Below are positions 31,984-44,600 of a stretch of DNA of 64,000 nucleotides, in pieces. The first letter of the stretch is position 1. Each line of letters begins with the position of its first letter. The position numbers and the translations under genes were made by a program. The stretch comes from Conus ventricosus (Eukaryota; Mollusca; Gastropoda; Neogastropoda; Conidae). The notes under the pieces are model-generated. The model was given only the letters and a program-made list of their open reading frames with translations, did no database searches and was not told where the DNA came from. The DNA is taken from the NCBI GenBank assembly GCA_018398815.1, contig CM031616.1, positions 73,254,355 to 73,318,354 of the forward strand. Direction: 5' to 3'.

Positions 31984-32056
31984 TCCCAAGATAGTTAAAT
32001 ACTAGGCTTGGCATTGCTTCCAAGATAGTTAATACTAGGCTTGGCATTTCAGCCCC
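31984..32056. repeat. 34-bp tandem duplication in element II leader
   Basis: Two copies of ccaagatagttaaatactag followed by gcttggcatt stand side by side. The leader then ends in a run of about 24 A (32238-32262) just before the gag start. Confidence 0.85.
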
Positions 32057-32270
32057 AGAGTACTTATTTCGCACAGATTGCCTATAATTCGCTCTCATAG
32101 TTGGGTCAGGCGCTGGGCGTCTCATAAAAAACTAATTACGTTGTCCCAAGCTAATATTATCATTCATAGGATTGTGCTATTACGTCACTCGTGTCGGAAA
32201 CCACCAGTTTGGCTGTCGTAGTAATAAAATCTTGTTCAAAAAAAAAAAAAAAAAAAAAAAAAGAGATATA

Positions 32271-32990
32271 ATGGCGGAAGAAAAGAACACCCCTATTGAA
32301 CAACTTGTGAGCGTCGCTCGTGATTTAGGCTACTCTGGAGATGAGTTGCGTGCATTCGTGGAAAACCAACAAAAGATGGAAAGAGATGAACGCGCGGAAA
32401 GACGCCGTGTCGCATTGGAAATAGCAGAGCAGGAAAAGGCTAAAGAAGAGCAGGAAATAGAAAAATTAAGGATTCAGGCTAATGATAATAGGCTAGGGAA
32501 ACGCAGGAAACAGAAAGAATGAGGGAAGCGCAGGAAACAGAAAGAATGAAGCAGGAAACAGAAAGATTAAAGGTTCAATTAGAGCTAGAGAAAGTGAGAA
32601 TACAAAGGGAGACCACCGATGATGGTAGTTCACTTTCCAGTGACTCTGTGCGCAGCTATGCCCCCCGACCCAAGTTGCCAAAATTCTCGGAAGGGACCGA
32701 TTCGATTGATGCATACATCAGTCGTTTCGAAACGTTTGCAACCAGTCAGGGTTGGCCTCCAGAAGAGTGGGCAGTCATTTTGTCGGCGTTACTGACGGGT
32801 AAGGCATTGCAGATTTTCACTGCGTTACCAGCAGAACAACAGTCCGATTTTGGTGCTGTGAAGGAGTCTTTAATGAAGGGATTTGACCTCACAGAAGAAG
32901 GATTCAGGAAGAAATTTCGTTCAGCTAAATTACAAGCAGGTGAGACGTACACTCAGTTTGGTGCACGTTTAGACCACTATTTTGAGAATG
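32271..32990 (+). pseudogene. Gag of element II, N-terminal part, cut by the assembly gap
   Basis: The ATG at 32271 follows an A-run and AGAGATATA. The product begins 'MAEEKNTPIEQLVSVARDLG', resembling the short N-terminal helix of many metazoan Ty3/Gypsy Gags. It continues into a highly charged coiled coil with repeated 'QETERM' units, then 'PKLPKFSEGTDSIDAYISRF' (about 32670-32730), the conserved start of the capsid, and on to 'TYTQFGARLDHYFE' at the gap. One base appears lost near 32497, shifting the frame within the coiled coil. The remainder is seen only in the third-contig copy (50531 onward). Confidence 0.88.
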
Positions 32991-33090
32991 NNNNNNNNNN
33001 NNNNNNNNNNNNNNNNNNNNNNNNNNNNNNNNNNNNNNNNNNNNNNNNNNNNNNNNNNNNNNNNNNNNNNNNNNNNNNNNNNNNNNNNNN
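32991..33090. other. Assembly gap, exactly 100 N
   Basis: This is a placeholder gap. The sequence on its left continues, in content, at about 51290, and the sequence on its right is equivalent to 15215. Confidence 1.
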
Positions 33091-36000
33091 GATCTGCCAC
33101 TGAAAGGAAGGATTATTTGATTATTGTGTTTTGTGCGAGGAGTTGTGCATGCTTGTGCTCTGACTTCAGTGTGTGTGGTGGTGGCAGTGGGATGGAATTA
33201 GGGACCTGTGTATTTTGAAAGCTTTTCGTTTGTTTTTTTCCAACAAGAAAAACACACAAAAACCTACAGATCTGTTAATGTATTTGCATACTAGAAAAAT
33301 TGTGGTATTTATGTAAAATGATGCAGTAATGATTTTCAATTGTGTTTACAGATCGTTAAGAAATATTTTCTTTTTTTGTGTAAACATTGTTTATGTTCTT
33401 TTGTACAATATTATAATGACAGTGGGAAAAAGGATTAACACAAATATGGTGACACTTAAAAGATTATTGTTTTGTTGTCTTATTGAAGTGTTTTTTTTTA
33501 AAGCTGGTTTATATAGGCTTAAATTCAAGCCTTTTTCTCCACCAGCATCCTGCTATTGAGAAACCATTCCTTTGGCATTTAAAGTTGTAATTTGGAGTAA
33601 GATTTTTTTTTTTTTAAATGAAATTTGTGGTTGCTTGTGTAATTGAAAATGAAGCAGTATTTTTTCCACTGCCATGATTTGTCACTTTTTGTTTTCTCAG
33701 GTCTAACTTGAGTTTTTGAAAAAATGGAGAAAATCAAAGGGCATCATGACAAGCGCTAATTTGGGGTCAATGCAAAGAATGTGGCATATTTTTTTTTTTT
33801 TTTTGGTACTTAAAAAATCAAAAGAAAAGTGGAGGGGGTTGTAAAACATTTTGGTCTTTTCTTTTTTATTTTTTTTTTGTCAGATGTAAACCTCTCTTGT
33901 CTAGGAACAAATAACACTTTTTGTTATTGTTCGTTGATGGAAATTTTGGGTCAAATCCCCTTGTCTATTAGGGGTATTTGACTTTCTCTCTCTCCACTTT
34001 TTTCTTCTCTTTTTTTTTGCACTCAAGACTGCTGCCAAACAAACACACTATAAAAAATGAAATGGGAGAGGACATTTTGCAGGGGTTTTTTTTCTTTCTA
34101 GACTGAGATATTTGAGGTTGCAAGTTGTGGAAGGTTGTACTCTTTGCTCCGTTTCCTTATCCACTCCTTGGTTCTCTGTAAATGGGCCAGTAGTGGACCT
34201 GAACTCATCCAGAGGTGAACTGAAGTGTGTACTGGCTTGGCATCTCTACCGCCTACTTCTTCCCATCATGTCGGCTGGGGCTGCAGTGTTACCGTGTTAG
34301 TTCATGGTCATGCTGCCTCCCCCCCCCCCCCCCCCCCCCCCATGCAGCGTTTTGGCAAGATCTGTGCAAGTTAGCCAGGGGCTTTCTTTCAGTGGTCTTG
34401 AACTGTTAAAGTGTGGGGGTTTGGAACCTTCCTACATGCATGACAGGCACATAATTGATATACACATGCATGGTGTGCCCACACGCAAAAGCACACAGTA
34501 GTCGGTAGATTAGAACGATCCTTTATTTCTGGTCTGCCTTTTTTGTCCTGTACCCTTTACCCTCCCTCCTCTTCTGCCCCCCCCCCCCCCCCCCCCCCCC
34601 AACTCCTAAATTAATGGTAAAAGTTTACATGACTATTGATAGTGACAGACCTTTGCTGTGATTATAAAGATGTTCGTGGTATTCTGTTGAAATGATCATT
34701 CATTTATAAAAATAACTTTTTATTTACACCCACATTCAGACTTACTAATTAAATTTCATACATATAAAGAAGTGTAACAGTTTGTAAACGTGCTTGATAT
34801 GGTGTTGAATTTTGGTGTGTGAGCATGTGGTATGGTCCTTAGTGATAATGAAAACCACACAATGAAACAATGGTAATCTCCAGCGTGCTGTGCAACTACT
34901 GATTGTCTCCACTTTTGAAGATGATCCACAGACTTGAGAAACCATGAGTCATGTTGAAAGGCCTGAATGAAACTGTACATTTTGTTCAGTCTCTTCCAGA
35001 GATGTCTTCTACCAATGAAAAAAGGGAGACCGACCAAACATGCAAAAACGAGACGACCAACACTGCAGGTGAGAGCGAGTCTCCTGGACTTGGGGATGCT
35101 GGGACATGTCAAGACAGAAGCCCCGTCGGTGCCAGACCAAAATAGAACTCCTGAGCATCATCTTTTGTTATCCGTGTTTACCCTCATCTCAGAACAGCTG
35201 AAATGTCAACCGTCTGTGGTTCTACACACTCTACTGTAGGGTTTTGGTTCTCTCCCCTCCATGTTCATGTGCCAGCAGACCAAGACAAACATCTCAAAGA
35301 CACAGGTTGCCACATCATGAACTGTGGAGGGTTGGGACCTGTGCACCCACCATGGGTCTTGTTCACGCTTACATCACACAACCAAACAATTCTTGTATTA
35401 GTCGACTAAAAAATGTCCGTGTACTGTTCATTGTGGATCAAGAAAGGAACCACAGTACACAATCACAATACGAAAAAGAAGAAGATCAGAAACACTTTCG
35501 ATTTCCCAGGTGTCAGAACGGGGCCCCTGGTTAGGAATTATCTCAGCGGATGGGCCTGCCTGTGCGAGGTAACCTATACAGCCCAGCGCCCTCTTACATC
35601 TGCTTCTCTGTCGAATACGTTTTTTTGATTTAACATTAACTTACAGCCCAGCAACTTCTTCTGGCCTCTCTGTCCAATAAGTTTTTTTGAATTTAACATT
35701 TCCTCACTTGCCACTATTAGGTCCTCCTTCTATCTCCAAAACCGAAAGCATCAAACCTCTCAGCTTTTCTTTAATTCTAAAACCCTTTCTTTTGTCTTGC
35801 TCCAACGACTTCACCTTTCAACCTCATACATTTCCAGACATGCCTCATTCTACTGCTGCATACATTGTGTTTATGCGTAACACTAATCAATATATGTGTG
35901 TTCATTGCGTAACAGCTGAATCAATATATATTTTCATATGCTTAACACAAAATCAAATATATGTGTTTCATGCTTAAACTACTAAATCATATAATATAAA

Positions 36001-38593
36001 GCAATCTTTCACAGCTTCAGCTGATATCACAACCAACTTCCTGACCACTTCATCAAGCGTTCAAGCAACAACGTCAAAGAATCATGCGTTCTTTCAAACC
36101 TTCAACTTGAAACAACACAAAAGATCTACCTGTATTCATCTCTGCTGCTGCTTCCAAAAAAAGGGAAGAAAACAAATTAAAAGAAATTCTTGTAAATTTC
36201 TTCATTCTGTTTTTTTTTCACAAACTGAAAATAAAAACCTAAAGGGAACCGAGCTGTTTACCCTTTTTTCGCCATGTTCTGGAAAAAAAACCTTTTGGGC
36301 AAAAACACAAAATGTCAGCAAGAAACAAAACACAAAAATAACTAAAAAAAGTTCCAGACACATAAACATAACTGCACTCATTTAAACTTTAACAGTATTT
36401 TGAAGTGTATAAGCAGCACTGGGCAACATGCCCTAAAAAAGCGAGAGAGAGAAAACAACAAAAACAAAACAAGGTGACAAGACACAAATTTCTCCTGAAG
36501 TATGCCATAAGCCATTTATTAAAAATCGTGTCAGGGAAGACGTACGCATAGAGCAGCAGCTACAATATTACCCAGATCCATTCTGGCAAATTGAAGTAAG
36601 CCAGCCCCCCCTGAAATTTTCACACATTTTGACTGTTCTAACTCAGCTTCTGGCGAACTTCACATGTTACAGAATATTTGTATGTGTGTGTGTGAGTGTG
36701 TGTGTGTGTGTGTTAGTGTTTTGGAGTGTGTGTGTGTGTGTGTGAGAGAGAGTGTGAGTGAGTGGTGTGTGTGTAAAAGGGTAGCTTTCAAGAATAAAAG
36801 GGCCATGACGTTCTTCAGTAGCTTTTGCGAAACATTTTTAAAAAAATGTCGCGCAAACGAATCCCAAATGCACAAGGAAACCCAAACCCACAACATCATT
36901 CTGCACAATCAAAATGGAACTCAAAGCTCACATGGTCAGCACCACATGTATAAATACACTTTAAAAAATAGTGTACTTTCTTTAGAAGGCTATTCAGCAC
37001 ACTTCCAGATCTATATCTTTTAAATATATTTCATCCAAGCGCAATTAGAACTATGGATTGTGGGGTAACACCAATTACACTCATTCACTGCATATGAATC
37101 CAAATCTCTAGCTCCGCTCTCTGCCCTCACAGACTTCTGTCTGCTTTTTAGGCAGAAGACAAGCACTCCTCGAATTCACTCCCATTTTCAAAGTACCCAT
37201 TTATTCATACACAACTCAAAAGCAACCATTCTACTGCCGATCTTTTGTTACTTGTTCAGTGAATGTTCAGACCTTGCGGTATGAATGGTGCTGGGATTTC
37301 AGCATCACAAACAGCAGTGTATGGATAATACCACAAAGTGTGTATAACTGGTATGTCATGCTGTTATCAACTGATCACCTCAACTTTCAAAGTACATACA
37401 AGATATAATCTGAATGTCAGTTTGCACATGTTCTTTGACTGGTAAAACAGTTGCAGCCACTCTTCAGCATACTGAACTAGACCACGTGCACAGGACTTTA
37501 CAGGGAGGAAGGCAGATGAAAAAGACTGCTGCCAGGACTGAACATGGTGCCAACAGGTTCAGCATTACATTGTTATCCTTCAAGTGTATAAGGCATTCGG
37601 CATTACATCATTATCCTTCAGAGTGTATAAGGCATTCGGCATTACATTGTTATCCTTCAGAGTGTATAAGGCATTCGCATTACATCATTATCCTTCAGAG
37701 TGTATAAGGCCTTCGGCATTACATCATTATCCTTCAGTGTCCAAGGCAAACTGCTCACAGTCTCAGGAGAAAAAAATATGGACAGAAAAGAGAGGCTTCT
37801 AGTTTACTGAACAAACCTTGTTACCACTTACTTTATTGAAAGTCAAATACACAAGCATAGCATTCTCCCGATTTCTTTTACACAACACACACACACTCGC
37901 ACACACATACACACTGACATATAAACAAAACGCACAGCATACTTTCATAGGCACACATTCAATTTTTTATTTCACTAGCAGACAGCAAACTTTAAACTGA
38001 TTTACAGCATATGTTTCAAAACTTTCATTACCCCCCCCCCCCCCCCCCCCCCCCCCCCCGCCCGCTTCCTCAAAAGACTTATTTCTAGCAAAACCTACCA
38101 CAATAGAAAATTCTGGTTAAATTTGGTTTAACAGTGAGGAAAGCAAGATTTCATCAACACTATCACAACCCATTACAAACCAACAGACGTACCCACATAA
38201 ATCTGGTAATTTATGTCCTCTTAACCATAACGTCAGCAAAGAAAGACGAGATAAAATCGCATAACCTCAAAAAAATGCACCAGCACATGTGTAACTGACT
38301 GACACCACAAACTGATTATCAATATCACAAACTGTTTATTAAATATTTAAAACTTTGTAATAAGGATTTCACACACACAAACACACACACACACATGCAT
38401 TCATGTACAAACGCACACATGCATGCGCGTACACGCACACACACAAACTGGTAGTGTGGGATCAACGCACTTTATCATCAGTCAAACACGCAACTTCTTT
38501 GGCACAAACACATCTGCAATCTGTTCTTCTGCTGTCACATGATGAATGAAAATGCCAACAAGCAGACAAATAGGTCCATCACATAAACCAGAG
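33091..38593 (+). repeat. Second copy of 15215-20685 (third contig)
   Basis: The region is collinear with 15215-20685, including the poly-C tracts, tandem arrays (35872-35995 and 37563-37738), the 29-base C run (38031-38059) and the two candidate exons (about 35000-35068 and 35511-35574), which carry indels here. I see no gene unique to this copy. Confidence 0.93.
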
Positions 38594-41500
38594 TGTCACG
38601 CACTGCATGTTTCTTCCAACTGTCATGTTCAAGGTCCGTTTTGTCTAGAGGGAAGAATTTGCGTAGGGGGTTAATTTTGTTCAAGCAGAGTGTCATGTGT
38701 CTATAAAAAAACAACTTAGTTTTATTTTAGCTTTTAAACTCTCTGCAACCCACCTTTCATCCTGCATTGTCATGTGTTTTCCATGTGGACTCGGGTTGCA
38801 CGTGGGGTTAAACGTGGGCTGAGTGAGCTTCCTCTCACCTGCCAATCAGTTTTTTTTTTTGGAAGCCGACCGGGGCAGTCGAGGTTGGAAGGGGATAGTG
38901 GGAGTACGGATAACGTGTCGTGCAAGCCTTATGCTTGCAGGTTTTTTTCTTGTAACTGTATTTTTGTGAGGGATCCATATCCCTCAGGGAGCCACCACCG
39001 TTTCGCCTTTGAGGGAAACTGCGTTGCATTTTTTTTTTAGATCCGATTCCATATTTCCCGGCTCTCGGCATCAGGTTTTTACCTTTGGGTTTAACCAAAC
39101 CGTAGTACTCCGTACGAGTGCTGTCGTCTTGTCAAGTTACCCTTTTTGTTGTATTCCTGTGATCAGTATCACAGTCGTGAATCCCCGTATTCACTTGGGG
39201 GCAGAAGCCTGTTTTTCTAAATTTTTAGGCCCTGACCAGGGTTTAGATACGAGCCGTGCAGGGCTTGCTATTCCAGCTCCTCAGTGAGTCCCATTCACAA
39301 GTCTTGCTGGTGAGTATGTTGCGTAGTTAGTTCATATTTATTTTTCTTTTATTATTTATTTATTTCCAAATCTATTTTAAAGAATTGGTTTTCCTCCCAG
39401 CTATTACTTTAATTCTTTCATTATTTATTTTGTTGTGTTTGAGTATTATTTTCGTTTATCATTTTATTACCGTTTCGTTTATGCCAACTTTTAATTATTC
39501 ATTTACTTCTAGGCCATTTTTTTTTTTACATTTACAGCAGTAGGGCATGTTATTCATTTTCCCCTCCAAATACGTAGTGTTGTTGTGTTCTGTGTGTTGT
39601 CGCGTGCCTGTACCACATTCCAGGTCATGTGTCTTGCCACACGTGTTTTGTGTGTTAGTGGTGGTCACTTGTAAATGTGCTTGTCAGGACATTTTGGTTG
39701 TTGTCATTCTTGTAAATATTTAGGGCACCATAAGTTTATGTGGCCTGTTAATGCTTCCGGCTTTTGTTTTCGGAAAAGGAGAGTTATCCCGAGGGAGATG
39801 ATTCGTTTTTTTTATATAGCTCAAGAGAGCCAACCCCGGGGTGTTTGACATAAACGGTTGTGAACTTTTTTTTGAAATATGTATGTAGACAAAATGTCTG
39901 AACCGGGGAAATGTATTTAATTCTATTTGAGAACTGAAATTAGCAGGCACTCTGCCAGTGTGTTCCGTGCCTGTCCTTGTTACTCTCTGTAATGGATGTC
40001 TGCTTACGGGTTTTTGCTTTGCAACAATTTATATGGGAAACCATCTTTGTGTGTTTTCCAGGACTTCTACTTCGACTTCTACTTCTTCTTCTACTTCCTC
40101 TTCTTGTTGGTTTTTTCCTCCTTTCCCTCACCAGTGGCTGACTTACCTGTGTGCTGCTGCTGCTGCCGCCAACCTTGCATCTGTGGCCGGTCTCGCCGCC
40201 TTTCCGGTTTCTGCTGTTGCTGCCATCGGTACCACAGCTGCTGTTGCGACCGCGGCTTGACCCCGCTGCCTCCTCCATCTTCTTCGTCGCCCAATCATCC
40301 CTCCCCTTTCCTCTCCCAGTCTTCAGCCCTTTCTCCTCGCCCCTCTCCCGGGAACCCGCAAGGACTCCTCGCCCCGGGGTCGGAACGAGGACGCACCAGT
40401 CCGCCGTGCACCATCTTTGGAGAGAGGACCTTCATCCTGATCTCTTTTTCTTGTGTTGCGCCGGTGACCCCACTCTCTACCCTTACAGCTTCGTGGGTCG
40501 CTGGTGCCGCTGCTCTACCTGCTGCGTACAGGTGTTGGACGGCCGCCACACCTGTGTGCTTGGATTGGGTGCATCTCACCTTCACTCTCGAACCTTCGTG
40601 TCCTCGTTGTGTGTAACTATCTCCTTGGAAGGAGAAAGGACGCTATCCTGTCTGCGACGTGGAGTGTATCCGACGGGCGGACGCGCTCTCCCTTCGCCGG
40701 ACCCGCACAGGACTGTCTCACGGTCTTTGGGGGGTCGGTCCGTAAGTCTGGCATCCACGTTTAATTGCAGAGATAAAGGACAGGCATTAAATCAGTTTTG
40801 TCAGCAGAGCGCTTTATAATTCTATTATGGTTATGTTTGCCTAACATGAATGTTTTGTTTGCATTTCCACATATACAGGCTTTCCAGGGTTGTCGCCGCT
40901 GTATGGTGCGTTTTTGTGTGTGCAGGATTCCAGTTTATCTATCTTGCCAAGTTTAACCATGCATTGTTTATCAATCTTTCTGTGATGAAATGTCCTTCGT
41001 CTGTTAGCGTTTAAAAAAGAGTGAAATTAATGTTGGATGTTTAGTTACGGTCCTTAGCAGTTGAACTTCCCCAGTATACTACCCCATTCTAAGGGTACTT
41101 CCCAAGATGCTCCCCTTTGTTTTGGCCTTTCTTATTTAATGATCCAGTGCTAAAATTTCTCCTTCTGAACCGTAATCCCGTCTCATCCCACAGGCTGTTG
41201 TCTTTGATTTGCATCTGGGCAATCCTGATCATCCCTATTTTAATTTTTGAGGATCAGATTTTGGCAATCATTCCTGCTTTTTTCTTAAATCTTCCTTGAC
41301 CCCTTTGGTTGCATTCCGGCTCCACCTTACCTTCTGGCCCCACCCAGAATCCGACTGGGACGTGAATGTTTGTGGAGAGATTCGATTATTTCGTGTGTGT
41401 GTGTCTGTCCCTTCCATTTTTTTTACAGCCCTTTTGGAGTTATAAATGTATACCCGTCCTTATATGTATGTAAACATGGTGTGAACCTCTATGTTTTTTT

Positions 41501-41637
41501 TGTGACAGTAAAGTTTCAGTTTTTGTGCTCGTATTTTACGTGTTTGGATTTGATGTTTGTGTGGTTAGCGCGATTGAGTTGGGATTGATCATAGCGTTTC
41601 CCTTGAACAATTACCACGTGACTTCACCCACGTGACA
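38594..41637 (+). mobile_element. First LTR of element I in the third contig (long form, 3044 bp)
   Basis: It is near-identical to 20686-23725, including the TGTCACG/CGTGACA ends, the hairpin row and the 1.39-kb extra segment. It is followed by ATTA and a primer site starting TGGGGGCTCGTCC at 41642. Confidence 0.92.
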
Positions 41638-44600
41638 ATTATGGGGGCTCGTCCCGGGGTCGCTGTGACTTTCTTGACCTTTTGCGCTGCCTTTTGTGTT
41701 GTCTGTTGTTTTTGGCGTAGTGTTTGTGCTTGGAATTGTGCTTACGGAATAGGCTGTGGGAGGTTGGAGGGTTACCCCTAGCGTAGTAGGGGGGTAACAT
41801 TTGGAGGTGGATTAGAACCCTACTGCTGTTTATTCGTTATATTGTTCTTTGTGAAAGTTGTTTAGCCAGGTTATTATATTCCCTCACAGATCGAGAGTTG
41901 CTGACCGTGGAAACTCCCCCATCGTTAGATTTGGCCCCGTCCTACCGTTGAATCGGTCGCGTCGTGGTGACAGGTGTCAGTTTTCTTCCTCTTTTGTAGT
42001 GTAGGATATAAATAGTTTTTTTGACGGAAGTTGGTTAGTTCGTGTTTGTTTGGCTCGGTTGTATTGTTAGGAATTGTGTAGTGTACAACTTGTGATCGTG
42101 TAAAGGGTGCGTTAGGAGTGAATTCATAAATGTGATTTTTGAATGTAGAAATAGTTTGTGTGTGGACAGAGATATACCGTATTAAGCTCTTCAATTGCTC
42201 GGCGTTGTTACTGCTCTGAGCGGGTTACAGTGTGTGTGTTCAGACACATTGTGGGGAGGAAGGACTTCGGTGATACACAGTGTTTATTTTGTGTGAACAG
42301 GACTTAGTGCAGCAGTCCAATGATGAGGATCGTTACTGGTTACCAGTTTCTGTATTTCGATTATTGTTGGCGTTTCTGTACCGCGAGTTAGGGCTCCAGG
42401 CGTAGTGTTGATATATTCATTAGCCGATGTCCGCACCGTGTGGGTGACTTACTTAGTGCCGGTGAAACCGACAGTGCTTATGAATTGGGTTGGTGCTCGA
42501 GTTCACTTCATTGACTTGGGGTTTGTGATTTAATTCTACCGTGCATTGATCTGAAATTGTGTTGGGGTCCATTAGGCTGGCGAGCTACTGTGACTCGTGC
42601 GTGAACAAGCTTTGGGTGTGTACTGCTCGTCGAACGTGTAGTGCAAGAATTAGTACACTGTTCCGGAACTTATCTTTCCGAGAATCAATCAGGTTGCGAA
42701 ACCATGGATACTGATAGGGTAGTGACTCGATCTGTCTCTGCTGCCGCAGCCGGTCTAGGAAAAGCTTCTGTGGAGAGCTCTTTTCCTTCGCCTGCCGGGA
42801 GTGTGACGACCACTGTTATAACCACATTGTCGACGCCGCCTGGGATGGTAACACGTTGTCGGAGGGTCGTGGTCCTCCTTCCCCAGTTAGGCTTATCTTC
42901 TTCGATCTGTGTCAGTCCTGTGAACTCCACGGTTTCCTCATAAGCCTGGGGTCTACACCCTCTAGATTTGGGACCTACTCCGTACAACGATTCCCCTTTC
43001 GCCCGCCCGATCGTGGATATCCTTCCTGACCATTAGGGCACCGCTGTGGCCACGTGGAGGAGGGTGGGGTGTGAGAGAGAGAGGGATCCGTTATTAGGTG
43101 GGATGATAGAGAGGGGTGGTTACAAGGAGAATGGTGAGAGATGGAGGCGGGAGGCCAGTGAAGATGTGGAGAGAGACTTGAGAATTGCAGGTGGGTAAAG
43201 CAGGAGAAGCCCGAGAGAAATAGGGGAGAGGCTGTGAAGAGGCACGCCAGGAGTGCTGAGAGTGAGGATAACGGAGAGAGGCGTGGAAGAGGCAGCAGGG
43301 AGAGCTGAGAGAGAGGAAACTGAAGGCGTGTGGAGGCACGTAGAGGAGGCCGATAGAGAGAAATTAGAGGGAGGAGCGTGAGAGGCTGCTAGGATAGGCT
43401 GGAGGAAAGAGAAGAGAGAGTGAAAACCAGACAGCGAGAGAGAGTAGAGGCTGATAGAAGTAGGGCTGAGGCCTGACTGATCTGGTGCGAGCCAGGACAG
43501 AGCGTCTGTTCCTCGGTGGCATCAGGTAATGATAGTTGAAGAGCTTTGGTCTTGGGAGCGGAGTGGGACGTGAGGGGCAACCCTTGTCGTAAGGGGCTTT
43601 GGGTTGTCAGCGCCCCGGATGATTTCCTTTGATTCCAACCAGGGGATGTCTTGACCGTGTTCCTGGAACTATAATCGAGGATTTGGTAGACCCTTTTGGC
43701 TAGTCTGCATGTTCTGTAGGCTGTATACTTGAAGTCGGTCTCCAGCGGTCAGGGTAAGAAGGCGGTTATTCAACATTCCTTCCTCTTGTTCCTTGTGGGA
43801 GATCAAGTGGCCCTTCGCCAACGGCTCCACATGACGGACAGAGTCTACCGGTCGTCGGTTTAGGAAACTAGAACTAGGGCCGAGTCGAAAAATTCATCCT
43901 GGTTTGGGGGTGCGATAGTAAAGATGACGTTGAAACTATTGGGTGGTTTGCCTCGGGATTGCCCCATACAGATGCAGTCATACTGGAGCTGCCTGAGCTA
44001 CGTAGCGTCTGCTGATCTAAGAATCAAATACTCAGGAGAAATCCCAGTCCTGCATCGTTCCAGAGGCAATAAACCATTGCCGAAGCATTTGCGGTCGCAG
44101 GCGTTTTTTCATTTTCGACGCTTTGAACACCAACTTGTGTCCCAGCCATCTGACGGACGCCCAGATATACAACTTACTGTTCCATCATTGAAACTTACTT
44201 GACGCGGCCAAGAACAGGGGTTCCTCCAGTATAAAGACGGTGTTTTCCGTGTGGATCGACTGAGCTCTTGAGGAAATGCGTGCCCATGCTGAGAGCATCC
44301 TGTTCTAATTTGTGAGGCTAGATCAGGAGATGTGGCACATGGGAGCTCACCCGGTCAGGCGTACCCAGAGTTCCCCTCAATTCGCTTTCCGTGGTTCTGG
44401 GTGCTTGTCGTTGATGCCATTAGGGATTCTGGCATCGGCAAAAGTTGTATTGACCAGAGGCTGATCCCTGCTGTTGCAGTTCTGGGGACCCCAGGTGTGT
44501 GGTGCTCGGGTATTGTGGCAGGATTAATGTCCAAGCGGCCCACTGCACTGATCTGGTTGGTCGCAAGCCGTATTTTGAGGGCTCGGTTTGGTGCGATCGG

